Assembly (NCBI GenBank): GCA_034659075.1
Contig: JAYEGM010000060.1
Location: forward strand, 1 to 16,932
Reading direction: 5' to 3'
Origin: BMS3Bbin11 sp034659075
GTDB lineage: Bacteria > Pseudomonadota > Gammaproteobacteria > BMS3Bbin11
Length of the DNA stretch: 16,932 bases
Shown here: positions 8,085-13,419 of the stretch, in pieces
How the letters are laid out: every line of letters starts with the position of its first letter
How positions within the stretch are numbered: position 1 is the stretch's first letter
The notes under the pieces: generated by a model
Seen by the model: the letters and a program-made list of their open reading frames with translations, nothing else
What the model was told of the DNA's origin: nothing
The model's database searches: none
Program-made: the position numbers and the translations under genes

Positions 8085-8588
8085 TTAAGGCTTGATGTAA
8101 CCGTAACCTTTTTTCTGCAGGTGGGCCAGTTCAGCAACACCGGAAGGGACGATGTCAGCGTTGTCGACATCATAGAGCATGTCATTGACGTTGACCTTAC
8201 GACCTTTCACTGTATTGGCACAGACAGAAAAAGCAATGCCCTGACCTTTAAGATTTGCAATCGTAGCTTGCTGTGCATCATTTGCATTGGCTTGCTTGAA
8301 CTTAGGCACCATTTTCAGGGCATCAGGCTCAAGTACCATAGACAGACCATTTCCGTGCATAACAACCTTTATATCAAGGTTTTCAGCTCCGACAGCATTA
8401 ATGTGATTCTGAATATTTCTCAGAGCACCTTTCTGCTTTTTAGGGTTATCATAATTTACGTGATAAACAACTTTTTGTTTACCATAGCCAGCTTCACCTT
8501 TGTCAGCCTGAGCTGACTGGCAGCCACTGGTCATAAAGACAACACCCAATAATCCAGCAGCCGCGACTAAACGAGTAATAGTATTCAT
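8085..8588 (-). CDS. DsrE-family lipoprotein
   Basis: A 167-residue exported protein of unproven role. The N-terminus is a lipoprotein signal peptide with hydrophobic core (LVAAAGLLGVVFM) and lipobox-like TSGC ending at C23, so it should be lipid-anchored in the cell envelope. The rest looks like the DsrE/DsrF-like fold: VVYHVNYDNP at 40-49, a stretch with conserved HGNG at 78-81, and FSVCANT at 120-126 whose C123 corresponds to the Cys position of DsrE-type sulfur carriers. Family members include sulfur-relay proteins and many uncharacterised periplasmic proteins; whether this one carries sulfur is not shown by the sequence. AGGAGG (complement of 8596-8601) sits 7 nt before the ATG, a strong start. 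It stands alone and converges on the fad operon. Confidence 0.8.
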   Translation of the reverse strand: MNTITRLVAAAGLLGVVFMTSGCQSAQADKGEAGYGKQKVVYHVNYDNPKKQKGALRNIQNHINAVGAENLDIKVVMHGNGLSMVLEPDALKMVPKFKQANANDAQQATIANLKGQGIAFSVCANTVKGRKVNVNDMLYDVDNADIVPSGVAELAHLQKKGYGYIKP

Positions 8589-8934
8589 ATTACATCCTCC
8601 TAAAACATAATCCTGCCTGGTTATAATATCGAGTCAGAACTACAAGGCAGTTGTGTGCAGGCCTGACATCAAACTATTCAGTTCACCGTTACATTAACGG
8701 AAATATACTAATCATTCCATCAGTGAAAACCCTTATTGATAGCTGTATTTTCAAGGAATCCCCCCTAATATGGTGTGATACTTCTGCCCAACACTACACT
8801 ATGTATCCCTTTTTCATGCCTGGAACTTTGGAAATGAACTAGCATTTAAATAAAAAACGCCGGCACTATTAAGTGCCGGCGAGCTGTGACTAGAGATCCA
8901 TTCCCTGGAATTATTATTTTTTCAGTAGAAACTC
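8589..8934. other. Intergenic region between DsrE-family and porin genes
   Basis: Some 346 bp without a convincing gene. It holds the DsrE-family Shine-Dalgarno (8596-8601), an AT-rich stretch around 8620-8630 with TATTAT/TATAAC on the - strand that may be its -10, a 6-bp inverted repeat CTGCCT/AGGCAG (8613-8618 and 8645-8650) enclosing that stretch, and the porin terminator at 8852-8881. I found no clear -35. Confidence 0.4.
8852..8881 (-). terminator. Rho-independent terminator of the porin gene
   Basis: A perfect 10-bp stem CGCCGGCACT/AGTGCCGGCG (8858-8867 and 8872-8881) with loop ATTA. On the - strand it is followed by six T (the AAAAAA at 8852-8857). It lies 53 bp beyond the porin stop codon. 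Confidence 0.9.
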
Positions 8935-9903
8935 TTAGAACTTTGTGACGAAACCGAGGGCAAATACGTCAAGATCATTTTTCAGAGCATTATTGATATC
9001 CAGTGTGTGGTAATCAGCGTAGACGTAAGATCTTTTGCCCAGCTTGTGGTTGTAACCAATACTGGTCTGCTTTCCACCCTCTGAAACTTTTGCAGCCTTG
9101 CCAACTGTCTGACCATCAGAATCAGTGTACTGTAATTTTACTTTGCCGTTGCCGATCTTCCAGTAAGCATTGGCACTCCAGGCATTTTGAGTGCCACCAT
9201 CTACCGGGTCGCCAGAGTTGTACATTGCACCGATACCGAAATTTCCGATTGGAACAACACCAGTTATACGTAAGAGTGAATCTCCAGCTGCGTAATCATC
9301 ATAGGCTATTGCGCCATAGACGTACTTGCTTTTATAGTTTCCCATCAGTGACCAGGTAGAGTCGTCAGAAGCATCCTCAGTCGGCACCCAGGCAATCCAG
9401 CCGCCAAAATCGCCGAGTGAGCCGGGTAGTCCATATGCCACAACATTGTCAGCACGCAGTTCGCCGGACATCAGGGTCTTGATATCACCAAAGGTATCAT
9501 TGAACAGGTCATACTTTCCCTGAGACATTTTCAGTGGTGTATCATGACGGCCGATAATAGCTGTACCAAAATTTCCCTTGAGACCTCCATACTGGTTACG
9601 AGAAGAGAGGTTTCCTGTCTTTCCATCATCTGTAACATCAACTTGCCACTCTAACTTGTAGATTGCTGCCAATGAATCATTAAGTCCGATAGAACCTTTT
9701 ATGCCAAATCGTGATGCATGGCTTTCTACAGCCAGACGGCTTTCTTTGGCCCATGTTGTATCATCTTCATTTATTTTTACGTTGACCTCCTGGCTTTCAA
9801 CGGCAACGTGTACTTTTCCATATAACGTTGTTTTGATCTCTGACATGGCAGCCGGAGAGGCCAGCGTGGCCGCCAACGCTAGTATTAATGCTTTCTGTTT
9901 CAT
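8935..9903 (-). CDS. Outer-membrane porin, possibly phosphate-regulated
   Basis: A 322-residue beta-barrel porin of the Gram-negative general porin type. The signal peptide MKQKALILALAATLASPAAMS is followed by EIKTTLYGKVHVAVE, the usual first strand after cleavage. SRFGIKGS, YGGLKGNFGTAIIGR and the C-terminal VFALGFVTKF with terminal Phe are typical porin features. It should form a trimeric diffusion channel for small solutes; selectivity cannot be read from sequence. AAAGGTG (complement of 9909-9915) sits 5 nt before the ATG. Upstream, three 7-bp units at 11-bp spacing resemble a Pho box, followed after 10 nt by TATACT, so it may be induced by phosphate starvation as PhoE and OprP are. That regulation is inferred from the promoter; the protein itself does not show OprP-type features I can identify. 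Confidence 0.88.
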   Translation of the reverse strand: MKQKALILALAATLASPAAMSEIKTTLYGKVHVAVESQEVNVKINEDDTTWAKESRLAVESHASRFGIKGSIGLNDSLAAIYKLEWQVDVTDDGKTGNLSSRNQYGGLKGNFGTAIIGRHDTPLKMSQGKYDLFNDTFGDIKTLMSGELRADNVVAYGLPGSLGDFGGWIAWVPTEDASDDSTWSLMGNYKSKYVYGAIAYDDYAAGDSLLRITGVVPIGNFGIGAMYNSGDPVDGGTQNAWSANAYWKIGNGKVKLQYTDSDGQTVGKAAKVSEGGKQTSIGYNHKLGKRSYVYADYHTLDINNALKNDLDVFALGFVTKF

Positions 9904-9949
9904 ATTTGCACCTTTAATAAACTTTAAAAAATTATTAGAAAATTAGAAT

Positions 9950-9969
9950 GTCGTTACATAAGTAGCGAC
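9950..9969. repeat. Small inverted repeat in the porin leader
   Basis: GTCGTTAC and GTAGCGAC flank ATAA, giving an 8-bp stem with one imperfect pair. It would lie in the 5' leader of the porin mRNA if transcription starts just downstream of the TATACT at 9978-9983. It may be an mRNA hairpin or a small operator. Confidence 0.4.
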
Positions 9970-9977
9970 AGGTGCAC

Positions 9978-10022
9978 AGTATATTTTTGAAATATGACAG
10001 CTGTATTACAGTTATATGACGA
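9978..10022 (-). promoter_or_regulatory. Pho-box promoter of the porin gene
   Basis: Read on the - strand, three 7-bp units sit exactly 11 bp apart: TCGTCAT (10022-10016), CTGTAAT (10011-10005) and CTGTCAT (10000-9994). The last two give CTGTAATACAGCTGTCAT, 15 of 18 matches to the E. coli Pho box CTGTCATAAAACTGTCAT. A -10 hexamer TATACT (9983-9978) follows after 10 nt, the architecture of PhoB-activated promoters, where the box replaces the -35. No PhoB or PhoR gene is in the window. Confidence 0.65.
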
Positions 10023-10136
10023 TTCTGTTAAACGCGACAGCTAGTGTAGTTTTAATGATACTCCTGATGAGAAAGGTAATTATTTTCTATTTCGACACCC
10101 TTCCTACAGCTTCAAGTTATTAAATTACCTGATTTG

Positions 10137-10910
10137 CTATGGCTGCATCGGTGAATTTTGAATCCAGTCATTAAATTGTTGTTTTTCACCCACACTGGCT
10201 TTCCCCCACCAGTATTGCAACATGGGCAACACGGCTGGAGTCGGTGTACTTGCGGGGTTGCCAGTATTTTGTAGAAGGCTGCTTTCTTTGCCCGGCTGAA
10301 TTTCTGTTGTGGAAATGCTTGTTACTTCTTTGTTATTCAGTGATGCATTAGATGTTGCAGTCGTCTTAGATGTTATGGGTTTAGCAGTTGACACATTTGT
10401 CGATGAAGGCTTTCTTGCTGGTGTGTTTTTCAGGCCCGGAACAAATAATCCCTCCGCCTCCGTGGATATTTTTTTGCCACTGTCAGCATCAACAACGAAA
10501 ATTTCAGGTTTCGCACTGAATGTCTTAGCCTCTTTATATGATTCTATTACACGGTGAGTAATGCGGTAGCTTTTTCCACCTTGTGTTGATATTGACACTG
10601 TTATCGGAGCCGACCGTAGCTTGTCAAAGTTATCGTAGTCTATGTCCCATAGTTTATCGTACCTTACAGTAAATTCATGATAGCCAGGCGACACATGCAC
10701 GACTGTATCACCAGAGTTGAGTAAATTCGTATTGTGTTTTTCAGCATCAATCTCAAGTAGGCGCAGTTGTCGCGTCACAATGATTTTCGATTTAGTATCA
10801 AGTGTAGCTGCAGGCTTTTTATCTTCAAATAGAGTCATCCCATGGGCAGTACTCACCAGGGCTAATGATGCAATTAAGGTTAGTAAATTGAGTTTACTGG
10901 TTGTTTTCAT
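10137..10910 (-). CDS. Secreted DUF2057-family (YccT/CsgI-like) protein
   Basis: A 257-residue exported protein. The signal peptide is MKTTSKLNLLTLIASLALVS with likely cleavage after AHG (24). The mature N-terminal part (about 25-160) is beta-rich, and the C-terminal block LQYWWGKASVGEKQQFNDWI (231-250) closely follows the YWF...TFLQWAEKQP end of E. coli YccT/CsgI, a periplasmic DUF2057 protein reported to inhibit curli formation. A Ser/Thr/Pro-rich linker of about 65 residues (165-228) separates the two parts, which I do not recall in YccT. I chose the ATG at 10910 because it begins the signal peptide and has CGGAG 5 nt upstream; an in-frame ATG at 11006 would add 32 residues reading through the Pho-box promoter. 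A Pho-type box upstream suggests phosphate control. Function in this organism is unknown. Confidence 0.75.
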   Translation of the reverse strand: MKTTSKLNLLTLIASLALVSTAHGMTLFEDKKPAATLDTKSKIIVTRQLRLLEIDAEKHNTNLLNSGDTVVHVSPGYHEFTVRYDKLWDIDYDNFDKLRSAPITVSISTQGGKSYRITHRVIESYKEAKTFSAKPEIFVVDADSGKKISTEAEGLFVPGLKNTPARKPSSTNVSTAKPITSKTTATSNASLNNKEVTSISTTEIQPGKESSLLQNTGNPASTPTPAVLPMLQYWWGKASVGEKQQFNDWIQNSPMQP

Positions 10911-10938
10911 GTTGGCTCCGAAGTCATTGGGTAACAGA

Positions 10939-10974
10939 TTTATATAACATATCCATATGACATTTTTGTGACAT
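10939..10974 (-). promoter_or_regulatory. Pho-box promoter of the DUF2057 gene
   Basis: On the - strand, ATGTCAC (10974-10968), AAAA (10967-10964) and ATGTCAT (10963-10957) form a direct repeat with 11-bp period, 15 of 18 matches to CTGTCATAAAACTGTCAT. Ten nt later comes TATATA (10946-10941), overlapping TATAAA (10944-10939), as -10. The 10-nt gap equals that of the porin promoter at 9978-10022. Confidence 0.65.
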
Positions 10975-11153
10975 GCTGACGATGGCACTTTGAATTCAGT
11001 ACTCATAGCAGTTGGGCAGAAGTATCACACCATAGTTAAAAGCCAGTTACACAAATTACCTCATGATGTCGAAACAACTACCGCATTAGATCAAACCCTC
11101 GGATCAGTCGTGTGTAGTAGAAAGACATTACCTTAGCCTCTCAAGATTGAATT

Positions 11154-11185
11154 CCTTAGGAACCTCTGTCCTTAGGAACCTCTGT
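11154..11185. repeat. 16-bp tandem duplication
   Basis: CCTTAGGAACCTCTGT occurs twice in tandem (11154-11169 and 11170-11185). The unit matches the outer arm of the palindromic element that follows, whose inverted partner CAGAGTTTCCCTTAG is at 11292-11306, so it looks like a duplicated end of that element. Confidence 0.85.
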
Positions 11186-11306
11186 AATTGATGAATCCCG
11201 TCATTGCGAGCGAAGCGTGGCAATCTCATGCAGTATAATCAATCACTTAGAGATTGCCACGTCACTTCGTTCCTCGCAATGACGATTTAATCAGAGTTTC
11301 CCTTAG
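11170..11306. repeat. Palindromic intergenic repeat element
   Basis: The core 11199-11284 is a large inverted repeat: 12-bp outer arms CGTCATTGCGAG/CTCGCAATGACG and 10-bp inner arms TGGCAATCTC/GAGATTGCCA, separated on each side by CGAAGCG-like sequence. Looser outer arms (CTTAGGAACCTCTG against CAGAGTTTCCCTTAG) extend it to 11306. The core is the well-known GTCATTGCGAGCGAAGCG-type hairpin found between genes in many bacteria. It has no coding capacity and is expected in many copies per genome. Confidence 0.85.
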
Positions 11307-11333
11307 TATTTCTTGTTTTCAACCAGACTACCG

Positions 11334-11362
11334 GTGACCCATCTGATCACATCAGATAGAAT
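11334..11362 (+). promoter_or_regulatory. tRNA-Gly promoter with palindromic spacer
   Basis: GTGACC (11334-11339) and TAGAAT (11357-11362) are separated by exactly 17 bp, with the tRNA beginning 11 bp after the -10. A perfect 7-bp inverted repeat ATCTGAT-CAC-ATCAGAT (11341-11357) fills the spacer and runs into the first base of the -10. Confidence 0.5.
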
Positions 11363-11373
11363 CTCCTGATCAG

Positions 11374-11447
11374 GCGGGTGTCGTATAATGGTATTACCTC
11401 AGCTTCCCAAGCTGAAGACGTGGGTTCGATTCCCATCACCCGCTCCA
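11374..11447 (+). tRNA. tRNA-Gly (anticodon CCC)
   Basis: A 74-nt cloverleaf. The acceptor stem is GCGGGTG (11374-11380) with CACCCGC (11437-11443), then discriminator T and an encoded CCA. The anticodon arm is TCAGC-TTCCCAA-GCTGA, giving anticodon CCC, which reads GGG. The T arm carries GGTTCGATTCC. No T-rich terminator follows; the stop codon of the convergent small gene lies 3 bp after the CCA. Confidence 0.95.
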
Positions 11448-11450
11448 AAA

Positions 11451-11735
11451 CTACTTAGCTCGAATATGACTGTCAGACTGAAGTTGGGGTGGAACAGTAT
11501 TACTACCCCTGATCGGTTGCACGGCTCGTGGCGGGTAATATGGATAGCTCTGATAATTTTGCTGATACACTGGCGGGTACCACATAGGTGAATAGGGATT
11601 GTGCCGATAATCACCTGACATCCTGTTGAACCAGCCTGGTGGTCCACCCATAGGACAAAATGGAATTTCCGGGAATGCCAGAACACTTGTGGAGCTCGAC
11701 AATAACAGTACCAAAAATATTCGCTGAGACAACAT
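11451..11735 (-). CDS. Small Pro/Tyr-rich secreted protein
   Basis: A 94-residue protein I do not recognise. It has a clear signal peptide, MLSQRIFLVLLLSSSTSVLA, with cleavage expected before FPEIPF. The mature part of about 74 residues holds 15 Pro and 8 Tyr, with PMGGPPGWF near its start and YPPVYQQNYQSYPYYPP in the middle, so it is probably unstructured or structural. This composition recalls secreted structural proteins such as the sulfur globule proteins of sulfur-oxidising bacteria, but that is a resemblance in composition only. The ribosome-binding site is weak (AGAAGGG about 12 nt upstream). Its stop codon lies 3 bp from the convergent tRNA-Gly, so tRNA readthrough would be antisense to it. 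It is divergent from the outer-membrane protein gene at 11897. The signal peptide is the main argument that it is real. Confidence 0.6.
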   Translation of the reverse strand: MLSQRIFLVLLLSSSTSVLAFPEIPFCPMGGPPGWFNRMSGDYRHNPYSPMWYPPVYQQNYQSYPYYPPRAVQPIRGSNTVPPQLQSDSHIRAK

Positions 11736-11896
11736 TAAGTGATCATACCCTTCTAATGAGCAGAATACTTAATAAATTCTTATGCCTGTAGCTTCATAAT
11801 ACAGAGTAAATCAGACATAATTATCAACTAAGCACCATCATGCAATATTTAGCTGATCTTAACTTTCCTTAAAGCTCCCAACCTGACAGAGAACAT

Positions 11897-12439
11897 ATGA
11901 AACTTTTAAAAAAAATACTCTTAACTAACATGCTGTCCACCCTGCTTCTATCTTCTGCAGCTTTTGCCGGTGCTGAAAGCGGTGTTTACCTGGGCGCAGG
12001 CGTTGGTAATTCAAATATCAAAGGCCCCGTTGATGAGGAAAATTTTGATCTGGACACTAACGGCTACAAACTAATTCTCGGATATAACTTTGGTATTGTG
12101 CCGCTAGTCGACCTTGCGGTTGAAGGCAGCTATGTTGACATGGGTGACGAATCTGATGGTGTCACCACCTTTTCCCAGTCTTCATTAAATGGCTTTGGGC
12201 TTGCCGGCGTAAGTTTTGGGCCTGTCGGTTTTTTTGCCAAGCTAGGCCTTTCCTCCTGGAGCGCTGATGCCACGGCGAGAGGTGTCAAAAAAAGTGTCTC
12301 AGGAACAGACCCTGTCTACGGCATAGGTGCACGCCTGCAGATCATGAAAGTAAGCGGTAGAATTGAGTTTGAATATTACGATCAAAACAATTTTGATGAT
12401 GTTTATATGTCCTCAATCAGCCTGCTTTATACCTTCTAG
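11897..12439 (+). CDS. Small outer-membrane beta-barrel protein
   Basis: A 180-residue outer-membrane protein of the OmpA-like/OmpX-size beta-barrel type. The signal peptide ends AAFA (cleavage after A24). The mature protein begins with ESGVYLGAGVGNSNIKG, the typical first strand, then alternating strands such as NGYKLILGYNFG and FFAKLGLSSWSAD, and ends ISLLYTF with terminal Phe, the insertion signal for the outer membrane. About eight strands would fit its size. Specific function is unknown. The ribosome-binding site (CAGAGAA at 11886-11892) is modest. The 263-bp inverted-repeat element begins 8 bp after its stop codon, so it may once have been directly followed by the SRPBCC gene at 12732. 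Confidence 0.8.
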   Translation: MKLLKKILLTNMLSTLLLSSAAFAGAESGVYLGAGVGNSNIKGPVDEENFDLDTNGYKLILGYNFGIVPLVDLAVEGSYVDMGDESDGVTTFSQSSLNGFGLAGVSFGPVGFFAKLGLSSWSADATARGVKKSVSGTDPVYGIGARLQIMKVSGRIEFEYYDQNNFDDVYMSSISLLYTF

Positions 12440-12447
12440 AAAACCTA

Positions 12448-12710
12448 CTAAGCCGAACCCTACTTAGGCGACACACAGAGGATCCAAAATGATTCAGATT
12501 AAGGCACGACTCGCAGGTAATGGTTGTTCCCTTGCCAAGAGTTGTAACGCAGAGCTGGATCATTTTGGATCCTCCCTACGGGCTACTCTGTGCCATGTCA
12601 CGGACTTCGTTATCGAAACTTACTGTAGAATGACTACAGTGGCGTTCCGATGCCTTGCCGTGAACAAGGCACAGAGTAGCTGTGTGTCGTCTAAGTAGGG
12701 TTCGGCTTAG
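12448..12710. mobile_element. 263-bp MITE-like element with 31-bp inverted ends
   Basis: Terminal inverted repeats 12448-12478 and 12680-12710 match at 30 of 31 positions, beginning CTAAGCCGAACCC. The element is bounded by TA on both sides (12446-12447 and 12711-12712), the target duplication expected of Tc1/mariner/IS630-type transposition. It encodes no transposase. Inside are two more inverted repeats: 12478-12497 with 12555-12574 (19 of 20), and 12582-12594 with 12668-12680 (13 of 13). Folded, it is a three-way junction with a closing stem and two long arms. Non-Watson-Crick positions in four stems (12468/12690, 12494/12558, 12508/12543, 12518/12534) are G-U compatible on the + strand. 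It fills almost all the space between the genes at 11897 and 12732. Mobility is inferred from the ends. Confidence 0.85.
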
Positions 12711-12731
12711 TATATTCGTCACATCTCAACC

Positions 12732-13313
12732 ATGTTGAGTAAATTACCACTCGTCTGGGTTCTAATGCTTACAACATCCGTAACTCACGCGGCTGAGATG
12801 TTGTATATTAATTTAACTGAAGATGACGACCTCTATCAGCTACGATCGGCGAGTATTATTGATGCACCCCCCGATCTTATTATTAACACCTTACTTGATT
12901 ACAATAATTTTCACCGCCTGTCTGGCGGTATCAAAGAAACCCGCTATCTGGATCCAGACCCGGATGGAACGCCTGTTGGCTATACTTTAGTTAAGAGTTG
13001 CATTCTTTTTATGTGCAAACAAATAAATAAGACGGAACGCGTCACGCTCGCAACAGAAAATGAAATTATTTTAGATGTAGACCCATCACGAAGCGACTTC
13101 GAGCTCATGCATAGCCGCTGGAGTGTTAAACAAAAAGATGGAAAGACTGTACTGACTTTTGACATGGATATGATCCCGGGTTTCTGGGTACCGCCTTTGA
13201 TCGGTACATGGGCGATAAAAAGAAAGCTGGAGAGCACAGCAATGAACATGGCTCGCCGGATGGAAACAATGGCAAAAACAGGCATACCTCTGAGTGAATT
13301 TAAAATTAAGTAA
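12732..13313 (+). CDS. Secreted SRPBCC/START-type protein
   Basis: A 193-residue protein with signal peptide MLSKLPLVWVLMLTTSVTHA. The mature part resembles the SRPBCC (START, polyketide-cyclase, COQ10-like) superfamily: an opening strand YQLRSASIIDAPPDLIINTLLDYNNFHRL typical of the first strand and helices (residues 35-63), central strands, and the long amphipathic C-terminal helix AIKRKLESTAMNMARRMETMAK (about 161-182). Such folds bind hydrophobic ligands; the ligand here is unknown, and periplasmic location is inferred from the signal peptide. The ATG is the only one after an in-frame TAG supplied by the last bases of the 263-bp element, and no Shine-Dalgarno is visible in the 19 nt between element and start. 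The gene may depend on the element, or on readthrough from the outer-membrane protein gene, for expression. Confidence 0.7.
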   Translation: MLSKLPLVWVLMLTTSVTHAAEMLYINLTEDDDLYQLRSASIIDAPPDLIINTLLDYNNFHRLSGGIKETRYLDPDPDGTPVGYTLVKSCILFMCKQINKTERVTLATENEIILDVDPSRSDFELMHSRWSVKQKDGKTVLTFDMDMIPGFWVPPLIGTWAIKRKLESTAMNMARRMETMAKTGIPLSEFKIK

Positions 13314-13319
13314 TTTTCT

Positions 13320-13348
13320 CTAACATTTTCCTTACACTGCGCTATACT
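13320..13348 (+). promoter_or_regulatory. Possible promoter of the PhoH-family gene
   Basis: CTAACA (13320-13325) and TATACT (13343-13348) are 17 bp apart, matching the sigma-70 consensus at 4 and 5 of 6 positions. A leader of about 65 nt would follow. No Pho-type direct repeat is visible here despite the PhoH family name. Confidence 0.4.
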
Positions 13349-13419
13349 CGCAACACGAACACTCGATAAGTAGTGCATAGATTGCGATATCCATATATCA
13401 GTGAGAAGGAGCAGCCTAG

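Larger units (their letters stand above)
10911..11373. other. Intergenic region with two promoters and a hairpin repeat
   Basis: A 463-bp gap between the DUF2057 gene and tRNA-Gly. It holds the Pho-type promoter at 10939-10974, a palindromic repeat element at 11154-11306, and the tRNA promoter at 11334-11362. The stretch 11007-11150 shows nothing I recognise. Confidence 0.6.

Noticed and set aside
8651..8842. 63-codon open frame on the + strand between the DsrE-family and porin genes
   Set aside because: No ribosome-binding site, no recognisable motif, and it lies in a region better explained as a promoter of the - strand gene.
12489..12698. Open frame of 69 codons inside the 263-bp inverted-repeat element
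   Set aside because: It reads through both internal palindromes, matches no protein family I know, and has no ribosome-binding site; the region is better explained by the element's folded structure.
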